From the NCBI GenBank assembly GCA_947452065.1, contig CANGBB010000001.1, positions 186,001-250,000 on the forward strand: 64,000 bases of DNA. Reading direction: 5' to 3'. A program made the position numbers and the translations under genes. The notes below the pieces were generated by a model. That model was not told the origin of the DNA, ran no database searches, and was given only the letters and a program-made list of their open reading frames with translations. This DNA comes from Gammaproteobacteria bacterium. GTDB lineage: Bacteria; Pseudomonadota; Gammaproteobacteria; Steroidobacterales; Steroidobacteraceae. This document shows positions 53,085 through 62,350 of the stretch, piece after piece (positions within the stretch are counted from its first letter, which is position 1; each line of letters starts with the position of its first letter).

Positions 53085-53611
53085 AACTGCCTGCACTGCT
53101 GCTCTCGACGCTGGGAGTGGTGTCCGCCATGCTCACCGGCTGCTCTGACGACGCGGCACCGATGGCCACTGTGCCGCATGTCGATCTGGCCCGCTTCATG
53201 GGCCCTTGGTACGTGATCGGCAACATACCGACCTTCCTCGAGCGTGATGCCTACAACGCCGTTGAGAGCTACCGGCTGGATACGGACGGCACGATCGCGA
53301 CTACGTTCACCTTCAACAAGGGTGCCTTCGACGGGCCACTGCAGCGACACACGCCGCGCGGCTTCGTGCTCGACACCCGCACGAATGCCACTTGGGGAAT
53401 GCGTTTCATCTGGCCGGTGAAGGCGGACTACCGCATCATTTACCTGACAGCGGATTACTCGGTCACTGTCATCGGTCGTGCTAAGCGCGACTATGTCTGG
53501 ATCATGGCTCGTGAGGCTCATATCAGCGATGCAGCTTGGCAGGCGGCGCTGGATGCCGTTGCCGCCGCCGGCTATGACATCACGCGCATCAAGCGGGTGC
53601 CACAAGCGTGA
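53081..53611 (+). CDS. Lipocalin-family lipoprotein (Blc-like)
   Basis: A 176-residue lipoprotein: signal peptide with lipobox LTGC (Cys about residue 21), then a lipocalin domain with the GxW motif in FMGPWYVIGNIP near residue 40. It is close to bacterial Blc, an outer-membrane lipocalin that binds fatty acids or lysophospholipids. The residue after the Cys is Ser, so outer-membrane sorting is expected. It overlaps DUF1295 (ATGA) and the FAD gene (GTGA). A role in carrying or repairing modified lipid made by the neighbouring enzymes is inferred. Confidence 0.87.
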   Translation: MKLPALLLSTLGVVSAMLTGCSDDAAPMATVPHVDLARFMGPWYVIGNIPTFLERDAYNAVESYRLDTDGTIATTFTFNKGAFDGPLQRHTPRGFVLDTRTNATWGMRFIWPVKADYRIIYLTADYSVTVIGRAKRDYVWIMAREAHISDAAWQAALDAVAAAGYDITRIKRVPQA

Positions 53612-54882
53612 AAATTGCGATCATTGGCGCCGGCATTGCCGGCAATGTCGTCGCGGCACGCCTCCATGAACGCCACGAGATCACGGTATTTGAAGCCGGC
53701 AGCCATGTTGGCGGGCATTCGCATACGCATGCGGTCGAGATCGAGGGCCAGCCGGTAACGGTGGACACCGGGTTCATTGTCTACAACGAGCGCACCTATC
53801 CGGAGTTCACGCGCCTGCTGCGCGATCTGGATGTGCCCACCAAGCCCAGCAACATGAGCTTCAGTGTGCGCTGCGAGTCCAGCGGTCTGGAGTACAACGG
53901 CACCACGATCAACAGCCTTTTTGCTCAGCGGCGTAATCTGTTCCGACCTTCGTTCCACCGCATGTGGCGCGATATCCTGCGTTTCAATCAGCATGCACCG
54001 TTCGCCGCAGCGGCGGGTGGCATGGAGCAGACCTTAGGCGATTACGTTCGTGAGCACGAATACTCGCCGCAGTTCATCAATCACTATCTGCTGCCGATGG
54101 CGGCGGCCATCTGGTCGGCTACACCGGTGGATGTGTACGCGATGCCGATGCGCTTTCTGGTCGGCTTCTTCGGTAATCACGGCATGTTGAGTGTTAACGA
54201 TCGGCCGCAATGGCGCACCATTGATGGTGGCTCAATGCGCTATGTCGAGCGTCTGGTAGCGCCGTTCCGCCATCGCATCCAGCTCGATAGGCCGGTGGAG
54301 TGGGTGCGGCGTCTTCCGACGCAGGTGCAGGTATGCCCGCGCGGTGGTGAGACCCAGAATTTCGACCGAGTGTTCTTTGCCTGCCACAGCGATCAGGCGC
54401 TGGCCATGCTGCAGGATGCCTCGCCGGCCGAACGCGAGGTGCTCGGTGCCATCCGCTACCAGGACAACGAAGTGGTCCTTCACACCGATGCCACGCTGCT
54501 GCCGAAGCGTCGGCTGGCCTGGGCCGCGTGGAATTACCACCTGCCGCGCGAGGCTGCCGAGCAGGTCTGTGTGACCTACAACATGAACATCCTGCAGGGG
54601 CAGCGCACACGTGCGCCGCTTTGTGTCACGCTCAATCGCAGCGATGCCATTGATCCGACCAAGGTTCTGCGTCGAGTGAGCTATGCCCACCCGGTATTCA
54701 ACGTCGCCGCCGTGGCGGCGCAGGCACGTCAGCGCGAGCTGAACGGCGCTCAGAGCACCTATTTCTGCGGCGCCTACTGGCGCAACGGCTTCCACGAGGA
54801 CGGGGTATGGAGTGCGCTGCAGGCCCTGCAGCATTTTGCGGAGGAGGGCGATGCACAGCGCGCTCTACATCGGGCGGGTTAG
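53608..54882 (+). CDS. FAD-dependent amine-oxidase-like oxidoreductase
   Basis: A 424-residue flavoprotein with the N-terminal dinucleotide motif [14 protein letters not shown] and the FAD ribose Glu in [13 protein letters not shown]. Such proteins are linked to the DUF1365 gene in many bacteria and one (UfaD type) desaturates methylated fatty acid in furan fatty-acid synthesis. GTG 53608 overlaps the lipocalin stop; the 3' end overlaps DUF1365 by 32 bases. The substrate here is not shown by sequence; long-chain acyl desaturation or oxidation is inferred from context. Confidence 0.82.
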   Translation: MKIAIIGAGIAGNVVAARLHERHEITVFEAGSHVGGHSHTHAVEIEGQPVTVDTGFIVYNERTYPEFTRLLRDLDVPTKPSNMSFSVRCESSGLEYNGTTINSLFAQRRNLFRPSFHRMWRDILRFNQHAPFAAAAGGMEQTLGDYVREHEYSPQFINHYLLPMAAAIWSATPVDVYAMPMRFLVGFFGNHGMLSVNDRPQWRTIDGGSMRYVERLVAPFRHRIQLDRPVEWVRRLPTQVQVCPRGGETQNFDRVFFACHSDQALAMLQDASPAEREVLGAIRYQDNEVVLHTDATLLPKRRLAWAAWNYHLPREAAEQVCVTYNMNILQGQRTRAPLCVTLNRSDAIDPTKVLRRVSYAHPVFNVAAVAAQARQRELNGAQSTYFCGAYWRNGFHEDGVWSALQALQHFAEEGDAQRALHRAG

Positions 54883-55621
54883 ACACCGGCGCTTTGCGCC
54901 CCGCACCCATGCGTTCAGCTATCCGCTTTTCATGCTCTGGCTCGATCTTGATGAGCTCGATCAAGTGTTTCGCCGTCGCTGGTTTTGGTCAGTGGGCCGA
55001 GCCAATGTCGCCAGCTTCCGGCGCGAGGATTATCTAGGGCCAGCGGGGCAACCGCTGGCTGAAGCGGTGCGCGATCGCGTCGCTGCGGCAACCGGAGTGC
55101 GGCCGAGCGGACCGATACGACTGCTGACCCATCTGCGCTATTTCGGCTACTGCTTCAATCCGGTCAGTTTTTACTACTGTTACGCACCCGACGGTCACAC
55201 GCTGGAATGTGTCGTGGCCGAGATTACCAATACACCTTGGCAGGAGCGGCACAGCTATGTGCTGCCGATGGCGCACAGCCTGCGCAAGGGTGCGATCGGC
55301 CGCTGGCGCTTCGACAAGGAATTCCATGTCTCGCCATTCATGCCGATGGATTTGCGCTACGACTGGCGCTTCAGTGCGCCGGGAGAGGTGCTGGCCGTCC
55401 ACATGGAATGTGAGCGAGAGGCGAAGCGCAACTTTGATGCCTCGCTGGTATTACGGCGCCGCTCACTCAGTAGTGCGGCGATGGCGCTGGCTCTGCTGCG
55501 TTTCCCACTGATGACGCTGCAGGTGGTGGTGGCGATCCACTGGCAGGCGCTCAAGCTATGGCTCAAGCGCGTGCCAGTGTTTACCCACCCCCGCCGTTAC
55601 AGCGACGGGAAGTCGGTATAG
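54851..55621 (+). CDS. DUF1365 protein
   Basis: A 256-residue protein of the DUF1365 family: N-terminal [20 protein letters not shown], then [22 protein letters not shown] near residue 100 and [15 protein letters not shown] near residue 160. Function unknown, but the genes are linked to the FAD oxidoreductase and CFA-like methylase in ChrR-regulated sets of alphaproteobacteria, as recalled. ATG 54851 has AGGAGGG just upstream and overlaps the preceding gene. The 3' end overlaps convergent OYE gene by 25 bases. Confidence 0.85.
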   Translation: MHSALYIGRVRHRRFAPRTHAFSYPLFMLWLDLDELDQVFRRRWFWSVGRANVASFRREDYLGPAGQPLAEAVRDRVAAATGVRPSGPIRLLTHLRYFGYCFNPVSFYYCYAPDGHTLECVVAEITNTPWQERHSYVLPMAHSLRKGAIGRWRFDKEFHVSPFMPMDLRYDWRFSAPGEVLAVHMECEREAKRNFDASLVLRRRSLSSAAMALALLRFPLMTLQVVVAIHWQALKLWLKRVPVFTHPRRYSDGKSV

Positions 55622-56658
55622 CCCTTCGCACCCGGCGAGTAGAACGTGCTCGCATCCCAGGGCGTCAGTTCTGCGCCCTTGGCGAAGCGAGCCGGCAGAT
55701 CCGGGTTGGAGATGAACGGCTTGCCGTAGACGATGAAGTCGGCCAGTCCCGACTTCAGCGCGGCTTCACCGGATTCGCGCGTGAAGGCGCCAGCGGCCGC
55801 GAATGTCCCTGGGAACAGCGGGCGTAGCATCTCGAAGGTGTCTGGAAGCGTGGTCCGCAGCACATGCAGATAGGCCAGACCCATGGGTGCCAGTGCCTTG
55901 ACCAGTGTCGTGTAGGTCTCGACCGGGTCGGCATCGTGGATGTCGTTGAACGGCATCGCCGGTGAGATCTTGATGCCGACCTTGCCGGCAGTGCCAGCGG
56001 CCTTGATCATCGCCTCCAGTGATTCGAGCACGAAGCGGGTGCGATTCCGTACGCTGCCGCCATAACCATCCGTACGCTGGTTGGTGTTTGACGACAGGAA
56101 CTGCATCGGCAGGTAACCGGAGGCTGCGTGGTACTCGACACCGTCGAAGCCAGCGGCGAGGGCATTGCGCGTGGCCTGTGCGTACTGCTCGATAACCGTA
56201 GCCACTTCGCTGGTGGTCAGCGCATGCGGTGTGGGCATCTCCTGCATCTGCAGCGAATCCGTCCACATCGTTCCCGCGGCCTGGATGGCCGATGGTGCCA
56301 CCGCCGGCTCCGTGGTGAAGCGATTGGCCGGATGCGCGATGCGACCCACATGCATCAGCTGGCAGAAGATTTTGCCGCCCTGAGCGTGCACCGCAGTTGT
56401 GATCTTCCGCCATGCGGCGATCTGCTCGGGCGTCTCAATGGCCGGTGTGCGCGCATAGCCAATGCCGGCGGCGGAGGGCGCCGTACCCTCGCTCAGAATG
56501 AGGCCGGCCGAGGCGCGCTGCGTGTAGTACTCGATAGCGAGTTCCGACGGGATGCCGCCGGCGAGCGCGCGACTGCGTGTCATCGGCGCCATCATGATCC
56601 GATTGCGAAGTTCCAGACCGCCAATGCGGCCGGGCGAGAAGAGATTGGTCTCCGGCAT
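55597..56658 (-). CDS. Old Yellow Enzyme family alkene reductase with altered active-site motif
   Basis: FMN-dependent TIM-barrel ene-reductase that uses NAD(P)H to reduce activated double bonds or nitro groups; 353 residues. Motifs: [36 protein letters not shown]-type region with [14 protein letters not shown] near residue 190 and [10 protein letters not shown]. The usual substrate-binding pair His-x-x-Asn reads His-Ala-Ala-Ser here. Start ATG 56656-56658 with GGGAGA upstream. It lies 106 bases downstream of ppsA on the same strand and overlaps DUF1365 at the 3' ends. Confidence 0.88.
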   Translation of the reverse strand: MPETNLFSPGRIGGLELRNRIMMAPMTRSRALAGGIPSELAIEYYTQRASAGLILSEGTAPSAAGIGYARTPAIETPEQIAAWRKITTAVHAQGGKIFCQLMHVGRIAHPANRFTTEPAVAPSAIQAAGTMWTDSLQMQEMPTPHALTTSEVATVIEQYAQATRNALAAGFDGVEYHAASGYLPMQFLSSNTNQRTDGYGGSVRNRTRFVLESLEAMIKAAGTAGKVGIKISPAMPFNDIHDADPVETYTTLVKALAPMGLAYLHVLRTTLPDTFEMLRPLFPGTFAAAGAFTRESGEAALKSGLADFIVYGKPFISNPDLPARFAKGAELTPWDASTFYSPGAKGYTDFPSL

Positions 56659-56764
56659 GGGTTCTCCCGAGTGCAGGCCGCCATACGGCAGCCATGGATG
56701 CCCTCCACCATGGAGAGCGCCGACTACTATACCGCACCACGTGCGGTCGCCGGATCGCTCAGTC

Positions 56765-59143
56765 CTAAGGGGCTGGCTTGTGATGACTGGCCAGCAGCAG
56801 CCAGGTGGAGACGACACTATCCGGATTCAGCGAAATGCTGCTGATGCCTTGCTCAACCAGCCACTCGGCCAGATCCGGGTGGTCCGATGGGCCTTGGCCG
56901 CAGATACCGATGTACTTGCCGGCCTTGCGGCAGGCGTTAATAGCCATGGAAAGTAGCGCCTTGACCGCCGGGTCACGCTCGTCAAAGCGGCGCGAAACCA
57001 GTGCCGAATCACGGTCGATTCCCAGCGTCAGCTGAGTCATGTCATTGGAGCCGATCGACATGCCGTCGAAATACTGCAGGAACTGGTCGGCGAGTAGTGC
57101 GTTACTGGGGATCTCGCACATCATGATGTGCTTCAGCCCGTTCTCACCGCGCTTCAGTCCGCAGGCGGCCAGCAGCTCGCTGACTTCGCGTGCCTCATCC
57201 AGCGTGCGAATGAAAGGAACCATGACCTGCACATTGGTCAGGCCCATTTCCTCGCGCACGCGCCGCAGCGCACGGCATTCAAGCTCAAAGCACTTCGTGA
57301 ACTGAGGATCCACATAGCGGCCGGCCCCACGGAAGCCCAGCATGGGGTTTTCCTCATGTGGCTCGTATTGCCGGCCGCCGATCAGGTTGGCGTATTCATT
57401 GGACTTGAAATCGGAGGTGCGGACGATCACCGGCTCTGGGGCGAAGGCTGCGGCAATCTGCGCAATGCCTTCGCTGAGTCGGTCGACGTAAAAGCTCACC
57501 GGGTCGGCATAGCCGGCGATCTGCTTGCGGATCGTTGCCTTCAATGACGCTTCCAGCGTATCGAATTCGAGCAGCGCGCGTGGATGCACGCCAATCATGC
57601 GGTTGATGATGAATTCCAGACGCGCCAGTCCCACGCCCTGGTGCGGCAATCCGGCGAAGGCGAAGGCGCGATCCGGATTGCCAACGTTCATCATGATGCT
57701 GACCGGTGCGGGCGGCATGGCATCCAGTGCGATGCTCTGCTGCTCAAAGTTCAGGATGCCGTCGTAGACAAAGCCCGTGTCGCCCTCGGCACACGAAACA
57801 GTCACGGCTGCGCCATCGCGGATCTTCTCGGTGGCATCCCCGCAGCCAACCACGGCCGGAATGCCCATCTCTCGCGCGATGATGGCGGCGTGGCAGGTGC
57901 GTCCACCGCGGTTGGTGACGATCGCAGCCGCGCGTTTCATCACTGGTTCCCAATCCGGATCGGTCATGTCGGCGATCAGCACGTCCCCGGGCTGCACGCG
58001 CTGCATCTCGTTCACGTTGCGGATAATGCGTGACGGGCCCGCACCAATCCGCTGGCCGATGCTGCGCCCCTCAACCAGCACCTTGCCCTTGCTCTTGAGT
58101 TCGTAACGCTCCAGCGTGCGCTGACTGCGACTCTGCACGGTTTCAGGTCGCGCCTGCAGGATGTAGAGCGCGCCGTCATTACCGTCCTTGCCCCACTCAA
58201 TATCCATCGGACGGCCGTAATGCTTCTCAATGATCACGGCCTGGCGGGCGAGGTCCTCGAGATCCGCATCGTTGAGTGAGAAGCGCATGCGGTCGGCTTC
58301 CGGCACCGGCACTGTCTGCACACGTTCGCCATGGCCTTTTCCAGAACCGTCGGCGTAAATCATCTTGATGGCTTTTGTGCCCAAATTCCGCCGCACTACG
58401 CAGCGTTTTCCGGACGCCAGTGCAGGCTTATAGACATAGAATTCATCCGGGTTCACAGCGCCCTGAACCACGGTTTCGCCGAGGCCGTAGGAACTGTTGA
58501 TGAACACCACGTCGCGAAAGCCGGAGTCGGTGTCGAGTGTGAACATCACGCCGCTGGCGCCCAGATCGCTCCGTACCATGAACTCCACGCCGGCCGACAG
58601 CGCCACCTTAGCGTGATCGAAGTGGTGGTGGACGCGATAGGTGATGGCGCGGTCATTGAACAACGAGGCGAACACTTCACGCATGGCCCGCAGCACCCCG
58701 GTTGCCCCGCGCACATTGAGGAAGGTTTCCTGCTGACCTGCAAATGAAGCCTCTGGCAAATCCTCGGCGGTGGCCGAGGAGCGCACGGCCACGGCGATGT
58801 TCTTGCCCTGGTCCATGACATTCCAAGCGTCCAGCACCGCTTGCTCCAGCGGCGCGGGGAAGGGTGTCTCCATAATCCACTGGCGGATATCGCGGCCGGC
58901 AGCGCTCAGCGCCGGAATGTCTTCGATGTCGAGCCCGGCGAGCCGCGAGTAAATGCGCGCATCCAGTCCGCCTTGCTGTAGGAATTCGCGGTAGGCATCC
59001 GCGGTCGTGGCAAAACCGTTGGGGACACGAATGCCCAGTCGCCCCAGTTCGCGCAGCATCTCACCGAGGGAGGCATTCTTGCCGCCCACCTGCGCGATAT
59101 CGCCGATCCCTACGGTCTCGAAAGGCATGACATAGACCGTCAT
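56765..59143 (-). CDS. ppsA: Phosphoenolpyruvate synthase
   Basis: Pyruvate, water dikinase: makes PEP from pyruvate with ATP for gluconeogenesis. The 792-residue protein matches E. coli PpsA (792). N-terminal ATP-grasp with KNASLGEM and [18 protein letters not shown], the phosphohistidine swivel domain GGRTCHAAI with regulatory Thr and catalytic His near residue 425, and the C-terminal PEP-binding barrel ending [14 protein letters not shown]. Start ATG 59141-59143 has GGAG ten bases upstream. Its usual divergent regulator gene is only a remnant. Confidence 0.97.
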   Translation of the reverse strand: MTVYVMPFETVGIGDIAQVGGKNASLGEMLRELGRLGIRVPNGFATTADAYREFLQQGGLDARIYSRLAGLDIEDIPALSAAGRDIRQWIMETPFPAPLEQAVLDAWNVMDQGKNIAVAVRSSATAEDLPEASFAGQQETFLNVRGATGVLRAMREVFASLFNDRAITYRVHHHFDHAKVALSAGVEFMVRSDLGASGVMFTLDTDSGFRDVVFINSSYGLGETVVQGAVNPDEFYVYKPALASGKRCVVRRNLGTKAIKMIYADGSGKGHGERVQTVPVPEADRMRFSLNDADLEDLARQAVIIEKHYGRPMDIEWGKDGNDGALYILQARPETVQSRSQRTLERYELKSKGKVLVEGRSIGQRIGAGPSRIIRNVNEMQRVQPGDVLIADMTDPDWEPVMKRAAAIVTNRGGRTCHAAIIAREMGIPAVVGCGDATEKIRDGAAVTVSCAEGDTGFVYDGILNFEQQSIALDAMPPAPVSIMMNVGNPDRAFAFAGLPHQGVGLARLEFIINRMIGVHPRALLEFDTLEASLKATIRKQIAGYADPVSFYVDRLSEGIAQIAAAFAPEPVIVRTSDFKSNEYANLIGGRQYEPHEENPMLGFRGAGRYVDPQFTKCFELECRALRRVREEMGLTNVQVMVPFIRTLDEAREVSELLAACGLKRGENGLKHIMMCEIPSNALLADQFLQYFDGMSIGSNDMTQLTLGIDRDSALVSRRFDERDPAVKALLSMAINACRKAGKYIGICGQGPSDHPDLAEWLVEQGISSISLNPDSVVSTWLLLASHHKPAP

Positions 59144-59206
59144 GGGACGCTTGCTCCACGGTCACCCAGATGAAGGACTACTGCGCTCTTGGGTGGCGCA
59201 ACGGTG

Positions 59207-59530
59207 CAGGTGAGAGTGGCGAAGCGCACGGTCTTTTTCGTGTCGTACCAGACCGGTGTCACGGCCGAGACGCTGGGCCACAGTCTGCTGACACCATTTA
59301 GGGGTTCGGAGTATCGGGCTGTCACGCGGCCATTTATCGCTAATGCGGAGCAGGCTGCCATAGCGGTTTTCCGCATCGACGCGGTAGCGGCCGAGAGTGG
59401 CCTGCGGCCCATCGTGATGGCCTGACGATCGCGCCTGAGCGCCTGCAGCAGATCCGTTGAATGCAGCATCGAGGAGATCGCCAGCCGTATTCTTGATCGC
59501 CTCGGGCTGGAGCGGCGCTATCGTCTCTAG
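59207..59530 (+). pseudogene. ppsR: Decayed ppsR (PEP synthase regulatory protein) remnant
   Basis: Three pieces of PpsR in order: residues like the N-terminus (KRTVFFVSYQTGVTAETLGH, about 59219-59422, then a stop at 59423-59425); LTIAPERLQQIR at 59422-59457 in another frame; and SIEEIASRILDRLGLERR at about 59465-59527, ending TAG 59528-59530. About 130 codons between pieces one and two and about 30 between two and three are missing, including the nucleotide-binding loop. The normal SDGT near the N-terminus reads SYQT. PpsR is normally about 270 residues and phosphorylates or dephosphorylates PpsA. Location divergent from ppsA matches the intact arrangement. A frame from TTG 59189 exists but cannot make a working protein. 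Gaps 59144-59206 and 59531-59591 hold nothing else. Confidence 0.85.
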
Positions 59531-59591
59531 CGTCACTGCGCTGGCACCCGCTAAACTGCGCAGCCCTTTCCCCAATGGTTGAAACCCGAAA

Positions 59592-60452
59592 ATGGCCCTG
59601 CGTTCCTTACTGTTCGTGCCGGGCGACAGCGAGCGCAAAATCGCCAGCGCAGCACGCCATGGCGCCGACGCGCTGATCCTTGATCTGGAGGATTCGGTGT
59701 CGCCGGCCCGCAAGGCCACCGCGCGCCACATGGTGGCCGAATACCTTGCGGACCCGGCCCGTGATCGGAGTCTGCGCTGTCTGGTGCGCATCAATGCCAT
59801 TCAGACCGGTCTTGCCTGGGACGATCTGGATGCAGTGCTTGCAGCGCGGCCCGACGGTGTGGTTCTGCCCAAGGGTGATCCGGATCTGTTCCGCGAGTTG
59901 GATCAGCGGTTACAGCCGCTGGAGTCGCGGCTCGGGCTCGCGGTCGGTGCACTGCCGGTCTGGGTGCTGGCCACTGAGACGCCCCGTGGCGTGTTCACCG
60001 TGGGGCAGTTCTCTGGAGTGAGTGCACGTCTTCGTGGTCTGAGTTGGGGAAATGAAGATCTGGCGGCCGAAATCGGTGCCGTGAACCGCGGACCGGACGG
60101 GCAGTTTGGCGAAATGTTCCGGATGGCGCGCTGGCTGTGTGTGCTGGGTGCCGCAGCGGCTGGTGTGGATGCCATCGACGGACCGTGCATGGAATTTCAG
60201 GACATGGCGGCCTTTGCCCGCGAGTGCCAAGAGGCGCGCAGCGCCGGGTTTGTTGGCAAACTGGCCATCCATCCGGCGCAGGTGCCGCTGATCAACAGTA
60301 CTTTCACGCCCAGTGCCGAGGAAGTGGCGTGGGCGCGGCGGGTTGTAGCCGCCTTTGCAGCCGAACCTGAGCTGGGTGTGATCGGACTCGATGGCAAGGT
60401 CGTCGATCGGCCGCATTTGCGGCTGGCTGAGCGACTGCTAGCGCGGTTGTAG
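59592..60452 (+). CDS. CitE/HpcH-type CoA ester lyase
   Basis: A 286-residue TIM-barrel aldolase/lyase of the CitE-malyl-CoA lyase group. It shows RSLLFVPGDSERKI at the N-terminus, the metal-binding LDLEDSVSP near residue 33, ETPRGVF with the acidic ligand near residue 133, and GNEDLAAEIGA near residue 155. These usually cleave or form malyl-CoA, citramalyl-CoA or similar esters. No citD/citF partner is present, which argues against citrate lyase. etfB begins 18 bases downstream, hinting at a shared transcript and acyl-CoA metabolism. Confidence 0.82.
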   Translation: MALRSLLFVPGDSERKIASAARHGADALILDLEDSVSPARKATARHMVAEYLADPARDRSLRCLVRINAIQTGLAWDDLDAVLAARPDGVVLPKGDPDLFRELDQRLQPLESRLGLAVGALPVWVLATETPRGVFTVGQFSGVSARLRGLSWGNEDLAAEIGAVNRGPDGQFGEMFRMARWLCVLGAAAAGVDAIDGPCMEFQDMAAFARECQEARSAGFVGKLAIHPAQVPLINSTFTPSAEEVAWARRVVAAFAAEPELGVIGLDGKVVDRPHLRLAERLLARL

Positions 60453-60470
60453 AAAGGGAGCGATGAGTCG

Positions 60471-61220
60471 ATGAAGCGGATCCTGGTCGGCATCAAGCGG
60501 GTCGTGGACTACAACGTGCGCGTACGGGTCAAACCGGACGGGAGCGGAGTGATCACCGAGGGCGTGAAACTCAGCATCAATCCATTCGATGAAATCGCGG
60601 TCGAAGAGGCTCTGCGCCAAAAAGAGAAAGGCGCCTGCGATGAAGTGGTCGTGGCCAGTATCGGCCCTGCAGATTGCCAGACACAGTTGCGTACTGCGCT
60701 GGCGATGGGTGCGGATCGCGCCATACTGGTCGAGACCGCAGCCGCTCTGCCTCCGCTGAGCGTGGCACGCGTCTTTCTCCGGCTGGCGGAAAAGGAAACA
60801 CCGCTCCTGGTGGTACTCGGCAAACAGGCCGTCGATGAAGACAACAGTCAGACCGCCCAGATGCTCGCAGCGCTGTGGGCGCGACCGCAGGCGACCTTCA
60901 TCTCAAAGCTGGAGATCGGCGCGGACCTGGCGCGCGTGACGCGCGAGGTGGATGCAGGTCTCGAGATGCTCGAGGTCGATCTTCCAGCTGTGATCAGTAC
61001 CGACTTGCGGCTCAATGAGCCGCGCTACGTGAAGCTCCCGGAAATCATGAAGGCCAAGAAAAAGCCGCTCGAAGTGCTGCCGCTGGATTCGCTCGGTATC
61101 GCGGGTGACTTGCGCGTTCGGGCCGTGAACTATGCGCCACCGTCGCAGCGACCCAAGGGTGTCCGCGTGGCCGATGCGGCCGAGCTCGTGGCCGCGCTGC
61201 GCAGCCGGGGAGTACTTTGA
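60471..61220 (+). CDS. etfB: Electron transfer flavoprotein subunit beta
   Basis: AMP-binding subunit of ETF, which carries electrons from acyl-CoA dehydrogenases to the quinone pool via ETF-QO. The 249 residues match the family: GIKRVVDYNVRVRV at the N-terminus, NPFDEIAVEEALR, the AMP-binding GKQAVDEDNSQTAQMLA near residue 122, and the recognition loop YVKLPEIMKAKKKPLE that docks dehydrogenases. A minimal three-codon frame (ATG AGT CGA TGA at 60463-60474) precedes and overlaps the start. etfA follows after one base. Confidence 0.96.
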   Translation: MKRILVGIKRVVDYNVRVRVKPDGSGVITEGVKLSINPFDEIAVEEALRQKEKGACDEVVVASIGPADCQTQLRTALAMGADRAILVETAAALPPLSVARVFLRLAEKETPLLVVLGKQAVDEDNSQTAQMLAALWARPQATFISKLEIGADLARVTREVDAGLEMLEVDLPAVISTDLRLNEPRYVKLPEIMKAKKKPLEVLPLDSLGIAGDLRVRAVNYAPPSQRPKGVRVADAAELVAALRSRGVL

Positions 61221-61221
61221 T

Positions 61222-62175
61222 ATGACCCAGGTACTGGTGGTGGCCGAGCACGGCCAAGGCAAATTGTCGCAGTCCACGGCGCGTGCGGTCAGCTGCGCGC
61301 TGCAGCTGCCGGATGCTGCGGTGAGTGTGGCGGTGTTTGCAGCGGAGGGTGCGGCGGTGGCCGCGCAGGCGGCACGTCTGACGGGCGTGCAGCGCGTGGT
61401 GCTGGTTGAGGATGCGCGCCATGCCCATCCACTCGCTGCGTTGATCGCGCCACAGCTCGCGGAGCTCGCCGCCGGCGCGAGTCATGTGTTGGGCCAATCG
61501 TCGACCTTCGGACGCGACCTGATGCCTCGTGTTGCGGCACTGCTGGATGCACCGCAGCTCAGTGACATCGCCGCAGTCGAGAGTGCGAAGCGCTTTCGCC
61601 GGCCCATCTATGCCGGGAACGCCATCGTTACCGTGGAGGTCGATGCTCCGCAGCTCGTCGCCACGGTGCGGGTCGCTTCCTTCCAACCCGCTGCGGTGGG
61701 TGAGGGGGCCGCACCTATTGAGGCGGCGAAGCCGCTGGCTGTTCTGCCGACGCATACGCGTTTTGTTTCTCTGAGCACATCGCAGAGCGACCGTCCTGAG
61801 CTGCAATCGGCGGCCCGCGTGGTGTCTGGCGGACGCGCCTTTGCCAGCGCCGAGAACTTCCAGAAACTTTACAAGTTGGCCGACCTGCTGGGTGCGGCCG
61901 TGGGCGCCTCGCGTGCCGCGGTGGATGCAGGCTTTGCACCCAACGAGCTGCAGTTGGGTCAGACCGGCAAGATCATTGCGCCGGAGCTGTATATGGCGTT
62001 TGGCATCTCCGGTGCTATCCAGCACCTGACGGGAATCAAGGACGCGCGCACCATCGTTGCCGTGAACAAAGACAGCGAGGCGCCGATCTTCGAGGTCGCC
62101 GACATCGGCCTGGTGGGTGATGTGTTCGCTGTCCTGGCCGAGTTGGAGCGCCTGGTGGGCACGCCTCCCGGCTGA
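61222..62175 (+). CDS. etfA: Electron transfer flavoprotein subunit alpha
   Basis: FAD-carrying subunit of ETF. The 317 residues have the C-terminal FAD domain: [14 protein letters not shown], the conserved [30 protein letters not shown] and [14 protein letters not shown], with the flavin-proximal Arg and Ser/Thr residues of the family. The start ATG 61222 lies one base after the etfB stop. A hairpin at 62184-62207 follows. No acyl-CoA dehydrogenase or ETF-QO gene is in the window. Confidence 0.96.
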   Translation: MTQVLVVAEHGQGKLSQSTARAVSCALQLPDAAVSVAVFAAEGAAVAAQAARLTGVQRVVLVEDARHAHPLAALIAPQLAELAAGASHVLGQSSTFGRDLMPRVAALLDAPQLSDIAAVESAKRFRRPIYAGNAIVTVEVDAPQLVATVRVASFQPAAVGEGAAPIEAAKPLAVLPTHTRFVSLSTSQSDRPELQSAARVVSGGRAFASAENFQKLYKLADLLGAAVGASRAAVDAGFAPNELQLGQTGKIIAPELYMAFGISGAIQHLTGIKDARTIVAVNKDSEAPIFEVADIGLVGDVFAVLAELERLVGTPPG

Positions 62176-62183
62176 GTCGAGTG

Positions 62184-62207
62184 AGCGGCCCCCTCCGCGG
62201 GGCCGCT
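62184..62207 (+). terminator. Hairpin after etfA
   Basis: A perfect 9-bp GC-rich stem (AGCGGCCCC/GGGGCCGCT, 6-base loop) eight bases after the etfA stop and before the ccoN leader. No T-run, but the stem is strong and well placed between two transcription units. Confidence 0.55.
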
Positions 62208-62229
62208 ACCCATCATCCGCCCCAAGTCA

Positions 62230-62247
62230 ATTGCGGTTATCCGCAAT
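62230..62247. promoter_or_regulatory. Palindrome in the ccoN upstream region
   Basis: ATTGCGG-TTAT-CCGCAAT, a perfect 7-bp inverted repeat about 104 bases before the ccoN start, in the 175-base gap after etfA. Its TTG...CAA halves have ten bases between, two more than an FNR/Anr box, so it is not a canonical FNR site. It could be an operator or a small hairpin. Confidence 0.4.
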
Positions 62248-62350
62248 GGGCTAATCATTCATACGCATACGCCTCTGATGGGCGCTGACGCACACTGCTG
62301 GGGATGCTGCGGGTCACACAGTTCCCGCCAGATCTGGCTGTGGAGGCGGG

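Noticed and set aside
62208-62350. FNR/Anr box upstream of ccoN
   Set aside because: The best palindrome has ten, not eight, bases between TTG and CAA and lacks the AT/AT core.
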